DNA of 64,000 nt from an uncultured Fibrobacter sp. Lineage in GTDB: Bacteria > Fibrobacterota > Fibrobacteria > Fibrobacterales > Fibrobacteraceae. The notes beneath the pieces are model-generated. The model saw only the letters and a list, made by a program, of their open reading frames with translations, was not told the origin of the DNA and made no database searches. Where the stretch lies: the NCBI GenBank assembly GCA_946413655.1, contig CAMKLO010000003.1, forward strand, positions 1 to 64,000, given 5' to 3'. Below are positions 25,070 to 33,419 of this stretch, in pieces (the stretch's first letter is position 1; each line of letters starts with the position of its first letter). Position numbers and translations under genes: made by a program.

Positions 25070-25144
25070 TTCGGCAAGCTCAACGAACTTGCTCAGGTCC
25101 CTGAGCCTGTCGAAGGGATGCTTGAACGAACGTGAAGGATCCAG
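25070..25144. repeat. Dispersed repeat, CTTGCTCAGG / GAAGGATCC type
   Basis: Imperfect inverted repeats (CAAGCTCAACGAACTTGCTC; GAGCCTGTCGAAGGGATGC...GTGAAGGATCCAG). The last part, read on the minus strand, gives CTGGATCCTTC as in the repeats at 9874 and 62489. It is intergenic, upstream of ettA. Confidence 0.5.
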
Positions 25145-25231
25145 TTATTTTCATCCTTGTTTCGTCGATTTGAATATAGAAATAATTTTTAAGGCACAAA
25201 TCGCAATCCGTGACAACAAAAGCCTTACGCA

Positions 25232-25876
25232 TCAAGCTTTCGCAAGGAATTCCTTGATTTTCGCCTTGACAAAAGCCAAATCCGGATTCGTAAGAATCGG
25301 AATCAGCGCATTGATTTCTTCAATGGACTTGTCCCACCATTTCCACTGAAGCAAAAGCGCCGTCAATTCCTCGTCAAAGCGATTGCGAATAAACTGTGCC
25401 GGGTTCCCCACCACAACCGTGTAAGGCTCCACGTCACACCCCACGACCGCATTCGCACCGATAATCGCCCCATCGCCAATATGCACTCCCGGCAAAATCA
25501 CCGCATTCTGTCCGATCCACACGTCGTTCCCGATAACGGTATCGCCCTTGAGCGGCAAATTTTCTTTCGCAGGAGGCGCCATATTCCAGCCTTGCAATGT
25601 GTAGAACGGAAACGTCGAAACCGCATTCATCTGGTGGTTCGCCCCGTTCATCACGAACTCCACCCCTGCCGCAATCTGGCAGAATTTCCCAATAATTAAC
25701 TTATCATCATTCCACGGATACAAATGCGTCACATGACTCTCGAAATCGCTATCGGCAATGTAAGTGAAATCGCCCACAACAATCTGCGGATTCTTGAGCG
25801 TCGGCTTCACGTAAATTTCCTTCTCGTAACCCGCAATCGGGAGAACAGTCATCGGATCAGGGAGTGTGTTTGGCAT
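25232..25876 (-). CDS. Vat/CatB-type xenobiotic O-acetyltransferase
   Basis: A 214-aa left-handed beta-helix acetyltransferase. NGANHQMNAVSTFPF carries the catalytic His typical of Vat (streptogramin) and CatB (chloramphenicol) acetyltransferases. The hexapeptide repeats GDTVIGNDVWIGQNAVILPG and GDGAIIGANAVVGCDVEPY follow, then the conserved VVVGNPAQFIRNRF. The C-terminal helices KWWDKSIEEINALIPIL match the family. It could acetylate an antibiotic, but chromosomal relatives often have unknown natural substrates, so resistance is not proven. It is a single-gene unit. Confidence 0.85.
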   Translation of the reverse strand: MPNTLPDPMTVLPIAGYEKEIYVKPTLKNPQIVVGDFTYIADSDFESHVTHLYPWNDDKLIIGKFCQIAAGVEFVMNGANHQMNAVSTFPFYTLQGWNMAPPAKENLPLKGDTVIGNDVWIGQNAVILPGVHIGDGAIIGANAVVGCDVEPYTVVVGNPAQFIRNRFDEELTALLLQWKWWDKSIEEINALIPILTNPDLAFVKAKIKEFLAKA

Positions 25877-25998
25877 AGGGACCTCCGTGGGTGGGATACA
25901 TGGGGAAAGGTAATAAAACGCAAATAGGCCTGTCAGCCCCGCCTAGCACTGTCATACCCCACTTGATTGGAAGATTTTTTTGCGTCATACATCAAAAA

Positions 25999-26011
25999 GT
26001 CATTTTATGAC
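25999..26011. promoter_or_regulatory. Palindromic site GTCATTTTATGAC upstream of the SIMPL gene
   Basis: A 13-nt palindrome, five bp each arm, ending 47 nt before the SIMPL start codon. The identical sequence lies in the same relative place upstream of the HIRAN-like gene (36548-36560). Probable binding site of a shared regulator. Confidence 0.5.
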
Positions 26012-26058
26012 ACTAAAGAAATATACATTACAAAAAAAACAACCCTATGGAGGTCTTT

Positions 26059-26712
26059 ATGAACCAGGAACAGAAAACCATCCGCGTCATGGGCACAGGA
26101 TTCGTCAAAACCGCCCCCGACACCACGAGACTCTCTTTCGAGGTGGATTCCCTGCATGATACGTACGAAAAGGCATACGCCGAAGCTGCCATCGGGAACA
26201 AAAACCTGCGGGATACGCTCGAAAAGTTGGATATTCCGAAAGACTCACTCAAAACCACGAATTTTTCTATAACCAAAGAAACGGAGTGGAAGCGAAAAGA
26301 AGACAAATACGTTTTTGTCGGCTTCAAACTGCGTCAAAAACTCGCTATCGAATTGCCACTGGACAGCATCATCACCTCCAAAGTCATGTCCGCGCTAGGC
26401 AATGCGTGGTCCGAACTCGAAGTGAACATCGCATTCATCAAAAAAGACACCCACGATGTAAAACTGCAAATTTTGGAATCCGCCGTCAAAGACGCTCGCG
26501 AAAAAGCCGAAGTCATCGCAACAACATTGGGGCATAAGCTCGGCGGCATTATCAGCGCAGATTACTCAAAGCGAAGCATCGATATCAACTACCACGAAGA
26601 ACGACTGGCCATATGCGATGGCGGTTTTGGCGACAAAAACAGCTCCATTGACTACACACCCGACGATATCGAAGCCGACGACACGATCGAAACCGTGTGG
26701 TATTTGGAGTAA
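26059..26712 (+). CDS. SIMPL-domain (DUF541) protein
   Basis: A 217-aa protein of the SIMPL/DUF541 family. TIRVMGTGFVKTAPDTTRLSF is the characteristic N-terminal beta strand, followed by LEKLDIPKDSLKTTNFSI, YVFVGFKLRQKLAIEL and DAREKAEVIATTLGHKLGGI. There is no signal peptide, so unlike many relatives it appears cytoplasmic. ATG 26059 has GGAGG 5 nt upstream; the ATG at 26047 is part of that ribosome site. The role is unknown; relatives include stress and kinase-interacting proteins. Confidence 0.82.
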   Translation: MNQEQKTIRVMGTGFVKTAPDTTRLSFEVDSLHDTYEKAYAEAAIGNKNLRDTLEKLDIPKDSLKTTNFSITKETEWKRKEDKYVFVGFKLRQKLAIELPLDSIITSKVMSALGNAWSELEVNIAFIKKDTHDVKLQILESAVKDAREKAEVIATTLGHKLGGIISADYSKRSIDINYHEERLAICDGGFGDKNSSIDYTPDDIEADDTIETVWYLE

Positions 26713-26723
26713 ATTCGGCATCT

Positions 26724-26803
26724 AAATCTGCAATATCTTGCAGATTTCTATTGACAAATCGGGCGATATTATATATTTTAATACAAAAACAGCAATATAT
26801 TGC
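26724..26803 (+). promoter_or_regulatory. Promoter with two operators for the hip-like operon
   Basis: TTGACA (26751-26756) and TATATT (26772-26777) make a promoter (spacing 15; TATTTT two bases later gives 17). Upstream lies a perfect inverted repeat AAATCTGCAA / TTGCAGATTT (26724-26747), downstream the palindrome GCAATATATTGC (26792-26803). Both contain TGCAA-like cores and flank the promoter, as expected for HipB-type autorepression. Confidence 0.68.
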
Positions 26804-26847
26804 CGATTTAAACAACAATGATAGACGTTTCTTATTGGGGCTACTGT

Positions 26848-27054
26848 ATGGAAAATCTCGGAAAACAGATTTCAGAAAGGAGAAAGAAATTGGGACTGTC
26901 CCAAGAAGACCTGGCCGAGATTTCCGGGGTTTCGCCCAGAACAATCAACTCCGTCGAACTCGGGAAAGCGAACCCGTCCATCAACGTTTTGAACAAGATG
27001 GTGAAGCCCCTCGGTTTTGTGATCACATTAAGCGAGAGGGTAACGCATGAATAA
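26848..27054 (+). CDS. hipB: XRE-family HTH regulator, HipB-like
   Basis: A 68-aa DNA-binding antitoxin-like protein with a complete Cro/C1 HTH: ISERRKKLGLSQEDLAEISG, SPRTINSVELGKANPSINVL and LNKMVKPLGFVITL. It likely represses the operon through the flanking operators. The start at 26848 (MENLGKQ) fits the family; an ATG at 26818 would add ten residues but has no ribosome site either. It overlaps the next gene by 8 nt. In HipBST systems HipB augments neutralisation of HipT together with HipS. Confidence 0.85.
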   Translation: MENLGKQISERRKKLGLSQEDLAEISGVSPRTINSVELGKANPSINVLNKMVKPLGFVITLSERVTHE

Positions 27055-27379
27055 CAAAATCCGCAGCGCATGCGTTTATTACAACGACATTCTTGCAGGC
27101 TACCTCTTGCAAAACAGCAGAGGCTACACATTTTTTTACGACTCTGATTATGCGGCCTCCCGAAACCCGTCCATCGCATTGAATATGCCGAAAAAGAAAC
27201 GTCTATTCCGCTTGCCTTATTTGTTTCCGTTTTTTCAAGGACTACTGCCAGAGGGGGCTAACAAAGCTTTTTACTGTGAGCGTCTTGGCATCAAAAGCAC
27301 AGATAAATTCGCAATGCTCCTAAGCCTCGCCAATCATGAAACTATCGGCGCAGTCACCGTACGCGAAAGGAGCCGTTAA
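27047..27379 (+). CDS. HipA N-terminal-domain protein, HipS-like antitoxin
   Basis: A 110-aa protein equal to the free N-terminal subdomain of HipA (TIGR03071-type couple_hipA). RSACVYYNDILAGYLLQN, NPSIALNMP, LFPFFQGLLPEGANKAFYCE and FAMLLSLANHETIGAVTV are the conserved parts. In the E. coli HipBST system a separate protein of this kind (HipS) is the antitoxin of the short kinase HipT. Here it sits between the HTH gene and a short kinase and overlaps both (8 nt and TAATG), exactly the hipB-hipS-hipT order. The antitoxin role is inferred from this. Confidence 0.83.
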   Translation: MNNKIRSACVYYNDILAGYLLQNSRGYTFFYDSDYAASRNPSIALNMPKKKRLFRLPYLFPFFQGLLPEGANKAFYCERLGIKSTDKFAMLLSLANHETIGAVTVRERSR

Positions 27380-28380
27380 TGGGAATTTGTCACTGTTGTT
27401 TAAAAGAAACAGAGCATGATTTCTGTCGAGCCTGTTCGAAGGCTTTGTTTGGCATTTCTAGATTTAGCGCGACTTTGGATTTTGACGTTCCGCAACTCGC
27501 ATTTGCAAAGGATGGTGCGTTCAAGAAAATTTCCATTTCTGGGGCACAGACAAAGTTCTCCGTGAAAATAGAAAACAAGAAACTGGTCAACACAGATCGC
27601 GGTGGAACACACATTCTAAAACCGACCTTGTTACCGTACTACGAGAACTATCAAGATGCTCCAGCCAACGAGCATGTGACTATGCTAATGGCACGTGTAC
27701 TTTTCAAGATTCCAACGGCGTTATCCGCTCTTCTTTACTTCAAAAACGGCGCCCCAGTTTATATTACTAAGCGATTTGACGTCATTGAATCTGACGAACA
27801 CGCAGGGGAGCGACTGAGCCAAAGCGACTTTGCTCAAATTGCGGGCCTTGTTCCTGAATTAAACGGAAGCGACTACAAATACAAAGGGATTTCATACGAA
27901 GGAATTGCCACACTGATTCGCGAAAACGTAAGTGCCGCCGATGTCGCCGTTGAAGTGTTTTTCAGGACGGTCTTATTCAACTATCTTGTATGCAACGGCG
28001 ATGCTCATGCAAAGAATTTTTCACTCCGCAATTCCGTCGAAAATCTTGATGTCTATGATTTAACCCCCGCATACGACTTGCTGAACACTTCGCTCCACAT
28101 CCCCCACGAACAATCGCGTACCGCACTTGATTTATTCAAGGACGAAGACGATTTCAAGACACCTTTTTACGAAGCAAACGGTTTTTATGGCACTCCGGAT
28201 TTTATGGAATTCGCCAAAAGAATCGGAGTTGTCGAGAAAAGAGCAATGCGCTTCATAAAGCAAGCCATCGATGCCGTGCCCGCAATGGAAGAAATGCTAG
28301 ACAAATCTTTCTTAAGCGAACAAGGCAAAGCAAAATACAAAGAATCTATCCGAGACAGAGCCAAAGCGCTTGGGCTGTAG
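27379..28380 (+). CDS. HipT-like Ser/Thr kinase toxin
   Basis: A 333-aa HipA-superfamily kinase without the N-terminal subdomain. Residues 4-19 form a zinc-ribbon-like CHCC...CRAC. Residues 51-58 are ISISGAQT, with the Ser-Ile-Ser pair that is autophosphorylated in E. coli HipT. The catalytic loop is CNGDAHAKNFSLRN and the metal motif LTPAYDLLNT. HipT phosphorylates a tRNA synthetase (TrpS in E. coli); the target here is unknown. It is translated from a TAATG overlap with the HipS-like gene. Confidence 0.86.
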   Translation: MGICHCCLKETEHDFCRACSKALFGISRFSATLDFDVPQLAFAKDGAFKKISISGAQTKFSVKIENKKLVNTDRGGTHILKPTLLPYYENYQDAPANEHVTMLMARVLFKIPTALSALLYFKNGAPVYITKRFDVIESDEHAGERLSQSDFAQIAGLVPELNGSDYKYKGISYEGIATLIRENVSAADVAVEVFFRTVLFNYLVCNGDAHAKNFSLRNSVENLDVYDLTPAYDLLNTSLHIPHEQSRTALDLFKDEDDFKTPFYEANGFYGTPDFMEFAKRIGVVEKRAMRFIKQAIDAVPAMEEMLDKSFLSEQGKAKYKESIRDRAKALGL

Positions 28381-28421
28381 AGAAATCGACTTCAATAATT
28401 TTATAGAATATAAGGTGAAAT

Positions 28422-28847
28422 TTGGAAATTGTGCAGACACCGTCTGCACAATTAAGCTCGTTTCCAAAAGTTGTTTCGCTTACATCATTTTCAAACCACG
28501 TAGAAATTCTTTGTCATTGCAAAACAAAAGAGCAACGTCTTTTCTATATGCTCTACGCAAATAAAGAGCGTCTTAATTTCAGGGAATTGAAACGTTGTAT
28601 TAAGAACGATACTTTCACGACCCTTTTACGTTCAAAGAAGAATCTTTCGAAGGGAATGCTGAAGAATTACCCACGAGCAGGTATAGCCTTTAAAGACGAA
28701 CTCTTCCTAGATTTTTTAAACTTGCCACAAAAGCATTCGAAAAACAAACTGAAAAAATCCATTGTAGAGAAAATGAAGAACTTCATTTTGGAACTTGGCA
28801 GCAAGAGATTACTTCATCAGTTATCAAGGATACAGCGGACGGAATAG
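28422..28847 (+). pseudogene. Truncated YhcG/DUF1016-family remnant
   Basis: The frame holds the middle of a YhcG-like protein (PDDEXK nuclease family): VQTPSAQLSS, TSFSNHVEIL, KTKEQRLFYMLYANKERLNF, RELKRCI and VEKMKNFILELG. The usual N-terminal domain (about 100 aa) is absent and the C-terminal nuclease stops just after FILELG, replaced by unrelated residues that run into the next gene's 3' end. The start is at best a TTG. A perfect inverted repeat (28427-28453) lies at its beginning. Probably a dead fragment left by recombination. Confidence 0.65.
28427..28453. repeat. Perfect 12-bp inverted repeat
   Basis: AATTGTGCAGAC, 3-nt spacer, GTCTGCACAATT. It lies 46 nt after hipT, at the broken edge of the YhcG remnant. 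It could be a terminator without T-run or a recombination scar. Confidence 0.65.
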
Positions 28848-29632
28848 GCGTAAGTTTTTTCCCACCAATAGAACGATACTGCAAAAGATCTGTATTCAAC
28901 GTCCATCGCATATTTGGTTCCATCATTTTCAGGGCCGTCCGTAGTACACCAGAAATAGGATTCCTTTCCAGCTCTACTAAAACCTCGACCGTTCCAATAG
29001 CCTGCAGGCAAGGCGGAAAAACCTGTTGAATTTGTCGCTTCGAGCATTCCGGTTGTTTCGCCATCGTCCCCCACATAGTCCCAAGGGCTTTCTTCCCAAC
29101 CTGTTACAGACTTTATTGCAAATACGGCATCGTCATATTTTTTATCCAGGCGCTCTTCATAAACGGCTGTTGACAAGGGTCTCAGCAATATTGCGAAATC
29201 TTCCTGCGACGGAAGGCGGAACCCTTTAGGGCAGACTGTATCGGCATCATAATACGTGTAAAGTCGTCCGTATTTTTCGCAATAGTCCGCACTGTTTTGA
29301 TAGCAGTAACTGGTATTTATAGCGTAATTGAGGTTTTCGGCCATCCAAGTCTGTTCGCCAATCTCAATGGTTTTGTATTGTTGTCCATCGCGTTCGTCAA
29401 CGAGGGTTCCGTAGCTCAATTCAGAAACAATGGCGGGTTTTGATGAACTAGACGATTTTTTTGAGGCTGTCGAGCTGCTGGACTTTTTAATAACAGAACT
29501 ACTGGAATACTCTATTTTAGCACTGCTTGATTCAGCAGAGATTTCCGGAGCCGACGCTTTACCATCACTGCCGCAGGCGGTAAAATTTGCGGCAACAAAT
29601 AAAAGAGACACAACAGCATAAAGGGACTTCAT
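28817..29632 (-). CDS. FISUMP-domain lipoprotein, single domain
   Basis: A 271-aa lipoprotein with signal MKSLYAVVSLLFVAANFTAC (Cys20), a Ser/Lys linker (about residues 35-70) and one FISUMP domain with LVDERDGQQYKTIEIG, TWMAENLNYAI, KYGRLYTYYDADTVCPKGFR, TGFSALPAGYW and SVRCILDN. It is shorter than the domains in the first 4.4 kb because the segment between GRLYTY and CPKGFRLPS is reduced. ATG 29632 fits the signal; no strong ribosome site is visible. Secreted, function unknown. Confidence 0.88.
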   Translation of the reverse strand: MKSLYAVVSLLFVAANFTACGSDGKASAPEISAESSSAKIEYSSSSVIKKSSSSTASKKSSSSSKPAIVSELSYGTLVDERDGQQYKTIEIGEQTWMAENLNYAINTSYCYQNSADYCEKYGRLYTYYDADTVCPKGFRLPSQEDFAILLRPLSTAVYEERLDKKYDDAVFAIKSVTGWEESPWDYVGDDGETTGMLEATNSTGFSALPAGYWNGRGFSRAGKESYFWCTTDGPENDGTKYAMDVEYRSFAVSFYWWEKTYAYSVRCILDN

Positions 29633-29764
29633 ATTTTTTAACAAGGAAACGAAAGCGACACTAGACTCTTCGCCCCACCAGCGATAAACAAAGTTTAAAG
29701 TTTCAAATTAAATTGCCGTGTCACTTCATCCTGGGCGACACGGCAAACAACTCATGACCAGCAA

Positions 29765-30280
29765 CTATCTGTTATTCAAATAATCCAAGACTTTATTCGT
29801 AAGGTCGTTTTCTTTTTTCCAGAAGAGCACGGCACCCGTTGCGCGGTCAACGACCATGTCGTAGCCTTCCTGGAGTGCGATTTCGTTCACGGCCTTGCGG
29901 ATAAGCTGGATAATCGGGGCGCTCACCTTTTCGTTTTCAGTGATGAGTTCGCCGTTGCGGCCATAGACGCGGTCGATGAACGACTTGAGTTCCGTATCCT
30001 TCTTGTTGTACTCGGCCTCAAGTTCGCGCTTCTTTTCATCAGAAAGCATGAGCACTTGTTTGTCAAGTTTCTCCTTGATGGCGGCAAGTTCCTTCTGCAA
30101 AAGGTTCGCCTGCTGTTCCCATTTCGCCACCTGGCGGTCGTATTCTTCCTGGGCTTTCTTGGTGCCCTTGAATCCGTCAAAGATAATCTTTGAATCGACA
30201 TGGGCAATGCGGAGACCGTCTTCGGCAAAGCTTGCGCAGGCAAAGACAATCGAGATTAAAACTATCAACTTGCGAATCAT
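29765..30280 (-). CDS. skp: OmpH/Skp-family periplasmic chaperone
   Basis: A periplasmic holdase for unfolded outer-membrane proteins, 171 aa. It has a signal peptide (MIRKLIVLISIVFACASFAE) and begins with the family strand LRIAHVDSKIIFDGFKGTKK. A long coiled coil follows (residues 42-110, EYDRQVAKWEQQANLLQKEL ... AEYNKKDTELKSF), forming the tentacles, and then INEIALQEGYDMVVDRATGA. GGAGG is 6 nt before the ATG. It lies 18 nt downstream of bamA, the classic bamA-skp order. Confidence 0.92.
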   Translation of the reverse strand: MIRKLIVLISIVFACASFAEDGLRIAHVDSKIIFDGFKGTKKAQEEYDRQVAKWEQQANLLQKELAAIKEKLDKQVLMLSDEKKRELEAEYNKKDTELKSFIDRVYGRNGELITENEKVSAPIIQLIRKAVNEIALQEGYDMVVDRATGAVLFWKKENDLTNKVLDYLNNR

Positions 30281-30298
30281 AGCGCACCTCCAGTCAGG

Positions 30299-33079
30299 TT
30301 AGAAAGCCTGACCAATGACAAAGTTGAATTCCATATCGCCCACCTTGGAGAACGTCGTACCGTTGTAGGCTTCGCCCGGATCAAGCGGCCATGCAAAGTC
30401 GAATCCGATAATGCCAAGCATCGGCACTACGACGCGGAACCCAAAGCCGATATCCTTCTTGAGGGTGGTAGGATCCCATTCGCTGAGTGGGTTCTTCTTG
30501 GGCTTGTCAATTCGTTTGCCCGTATCGATGCGTTCACCGAACACGTTACCGGCATCGAAGAAGAACGGCAAGAGGTAGAACGTCTGCGGCACAAGTCCGA
30601 GCTGGAGTTCGGCGCCGATGTACTGGTAGCTGCGGCCAAGGCGGCTACGACCGACGGAACCGGCACCATAGCCACGGAGCATACCATCGTAACCGAGCAC
30701 GCCACCCATGGTGTAGAGAGTGCGGTGCTGCAACTTGTCGCCAAAGATAACGCCATATTCGTTTGTCAGAGCAATCGACAGACGGTCGCGGAATAGCGGG
30801 AACCACCACTTGATGGAGAGATCGGCCTTGATAAATTCAAAGTCGCTACCAAAGTACTTATTAGCCCACTGCACGTCGAGCACGTAGCGGGAACCTTCGG
30901 TCGGGAACTGCGGCAGGTTCTTGTCGTCACGCTGGATGCGGAAGTTGAATGCCGATTCGATACCGGTATAGACCACATAGCTATTATCGATATTCGGGCC
31001 TTGGTCATTCATGAGCCATCCATATCCCACTTGTCCGTAGAAGTAGTCGTCCGGCCACTTGAGGCGCTTACCCACGAAGATGTTTCCACCGTAACGGGTA
31101 ATGTCGTGGTCATCGTACTTTTCCATGTTCCACCAGCTGTAGCTGAGGCTTGCACCAAGCGTAATCGGCTTGTCGAGGAACCACGGTTCGGTAAAGCTAA
31201 TCGTCGCGCTCTTCTTGTCGGAACCGTATTCGAGGCTGAGAGCTGCCTGCTGACCATCGCCCATACAGCAGTTCGGAATAGACACGCTCGCCGTTCCGAC
31301 AAAGCCATCGCTTTCGCTATAGGAGACGCCAAGGCTGAACTGGCCCGTACCGGCCTGCTTTTCTTGCACGGTGAAATCCAGGTCCACTTCCTGTTCGCCC
31401 ACGACCTTGATATCGGGCACGACCATATCGAAGTAGTTGAGTTGCATAATGTCGCGGAAGCTGCGTTCCAGTGCGGACTGGCGGTACGTATCGCCCGGAT
31501 AGAGGCGGACTTCGCGACGAATCACCTTTTCGTTCGTTTTGGTATTACCATGGATATGCACTTTATGAATCTGCGCCGGCAAGCCTTCGTTCATCTTGTA
31601 GGTGAGATTCACAACGGAATCGTTTTCAAAAGTTCTTTCTTCGTCGAACTGGGCAAAGAGGTAACCGTCTTCGCGGTAGGAATCGATCAAGGCCTTTCTC
31701 GAAGCATCGTACAGATACTGGTCAAACACAGCACCGCTATCCAGGCGGAACACGTATTCCAGCATCTTGTCGCTCTGGACTTCGTTACCGGTGAAGTGGA
31801 GCCCGCCCATGTAGTAGCGACGTCCTTCGGTCACGTCGATGTGCACGAGAATGTCGCTCGAAGTTTTGATGTTGTCGTACTTGTAGAGTGCAGGAATCAG
31901 GTCTTCAATCATGTAACGCACGAGGAGTTTGCTTTCGTAGGCGTTACGTTTCTTTATTTTCAAAAGAGAATCGATTTTCGGGTTGTTCCACTTTTGGCCT
32001 GCAACCAAATCAATCCATTTTTTGCGGGCGTTTTCATAGCGGATAATGTCGTTCAAGAGTTTCCAGGCGCTTTCTTCGTCCTTGACTTGCGGCATGCGTC
32101 TTGTCACAGGATTCTTGTCGCCGGCTTTGCGCATGTTCCTGTAGAAGTGAGTCACTTCCATCGTCGGCATGCCTCCCATCTTGTAAAGCGGGTTCGACGT
32201 ATCGGCGATAGCCTCGTTCAACTGCGTATAAAGCGGAGCCAGACGCTCCCCAACCGGCACCATGCGTCCAAGGTAGAACAGGCATGTAGAATCCGGGAGA
32301 TATTCCGCATGGAAATCGTTGAGCTCGGCATCCAAAAAGCCGAAATGGCGGAACACGTTCAGCACTGTATCGCGGTCAGCCTCAAAGACGTTTTCCTTGA
32401 ATTCGCCGCCACCCCACCACTGGTTTTCTTTGGAGAGCATGTGTTCCGTGATTTCTTCGACAGGCACATGGTCATTGCCCTTCACGTCAACGCCACGGAC
32501 TCGCACCTTGGAACCTTCGCGAATCACGAACGTCACCTTGTTCTGGTATTCATCTACAGGTTCTTCGCGGTAACCAATTTCAGCGAGAAGGAAGCCTTCG
32601 GAGCGGTAATGGTCGAGCATGGCCTGACGGGTGCGTTCGAGCTGGCTCTTGCTATAGACCTGACCCGGAATCATGTGGATTTTGAGGCGAAGGTCATCTT
32701 CGGAAACTTCGTCACAGCCATCCAGAATGGTCGTATCCAAAGCAGGGAGTTCCTTGACCTTGAACACCAAATCCACATCGGAACCTTCACCGATGTAATC
32801 AACCCAGGCTGTCACATCATCAAACAGGCCCGACGCGTAAAGCGAACTCACCGAGTTCTGCACCTTTTCAGAAAGCGTTGTCGGGGAATAACTCTGACCG
32901 GCACGGATACCGACACGTCCAAGAACAGAGCGTTCGTCCATGTGATGGGTACCTTCGACACGAATCTTGTTGATCTTATTCTCAACCATATACTTGTCGG
33001 AAATCTGCGACATGTCCAAAAGCTGGGCATTCGACATACCGACTAAAGCAAGAACAAATAAAAGCGAACGGGAACGCAG
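30299..33079 (-). CDS. bamA: Outer-membrane assembly protein BamA
   Basis: Inserts beta-barrel proteins into the outer membrane. About 926 aa: five POTRA domains (the first from KINKIRVEGTHHMDERSVLG; the last near AQIHKVHIHGNTKTNEKVIR), then a 16-strand barrel with FSLGVSYSESDGFVGTASVS, GSVGRSRLGRSYQYIGAEL and the last strand MEFNFVIGQAF ending in Phe. About residues 250-370 add an insertion without POTRA character. The first ATG (33037) would leave no signal peptide. A frame open upstream gives RSRSLLFVLALVGMSNA, a good signal, starting at CTG 33079 (GGTAGG 6 nt upstream) or ATT 33082. I therefore place the start there. Confidence 0.88.
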   Translation of the reverse strand: MRSRSLLFVLALVGMSNAQLLDMSQISDKYMVENKINKIRVEGTHHMDERSVLGRVGIRAGQSYSPTTLSEKVQNSVSSLYASGLFDDVTAWVDYIGEGSDVDLVFKVKELPALDTTILDGCDEVSEDDLRLKIHMIPGQVYSKSQLERTRQAMLDHYRSEGFLLAEIGYREEPVDEYQNKVTFVIREGSKVRVRGVDVKGNDHVPVEEITEHMLSKENQWWGGGEFKENVFEADRDTVLNVFRHFGFLDAELNDFHAEYLPDSTCLFYLGRMVPVGERLAPLYTQLNEAIADTSNPLYKMGGMPTMEVTHFYRNMRKAGDKNPVTRRMPQVKDEESAWKLLNDIIRYENARKKWIDLVAGQKWNNPKIDSLLKIKKRNAYESKLLVRYMIEDLIPALYKYDNIKTSSDILVHIDVTEGRRYYMGGLHFTGNEVQSDKMLEYVFRLDSGAVFDQYLYDASRKALIDSYREDGYLFAQFDEERTFENDSVVNLTYKMNEGLPAQIHKVHIHGNTKTNEKVIRREVRLYPGDTYRQSALERSFRDIMQLNYFDMVVPDIKVVGEQEVDLDFTVQEKQAGTGQFSLGVSYSESDGFVGTASVSIPNCCMGDGQQAALSLEYGSDKKSATISFTEPWFLDKPITLGASLSYSWWNMEKYDDHDITRYGGNIFVGKRLKWPDDYFYGQVGYGWLMNDQGPNIDNSYVVYTGIESAFNFRIQRDDKNLPQFPTEGSRYVLDVQWANKYFGSDFEFIKADLSIKWWFPLFRDRLSIALTNEYGVIFGDKLQHRTLYTMGGVLGYDGMLRGYGAGSVGRSRLGRSYQYIGAELQLGLVPQTFYLLPFFFDAGNVFGERIDTGKRIDKPKKNPLSEWDPTTLKKDIGFGFRVVVPMLGIIGFDFAWPLDPGEAYNGTTFSKVGDMEFNFVIGQAF

Positions 33080-33419
33080 AATAGACCTACCTATAAAAGC
33101 AGTTTATTTAAATTTCTGCCCAAAAATACAAAAATTACTCTACCCCGCCCACCCGCGTTTTCAAAAAACACCCTAACGAACGACGAATAAACAGTTATGA
33201 GGACATAAGGGTTACATCGTCTCGTTTTTTACACTTTTTGAAATCGTTACGTAATATTCACAGTAATTTGCCGCGTCAAGAACCAAACCCATATATATAG
33301 AACAGGTTTGCGTTGTTTTTTCGCAAAGAAAAAGAAACAGAAGTTATTCAATCGATACGAAACCACATTATTTATATTTAGAATCGCAAAATTTAACACT
33401 CCCTATAGAAAAGGTTACT
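33080..33419. other. Divergent spacer between bamA and paaK
   Basis: No gene is visible. AT-rich, with stop codons in all frames. It must hold the promoters of bamA and of the ligase gene. AAGG lies 7 nt before the ligase ATG. I see no riboswitch-like structure. Confidence 0.4.

Noticed and set aside
25232-25876. Clear antibiotic resistance gene
   Set aside because: The fold and His motif fit Vat/CatB, but without a mobile element or close match the call is kept at family level.
30999-33046. Long plus-strand open frame opposite bamA
   Set aside because: A shadow of the bamA codon pattern: no ribosome site and no domain, while the minus strand encodes a full BamA.
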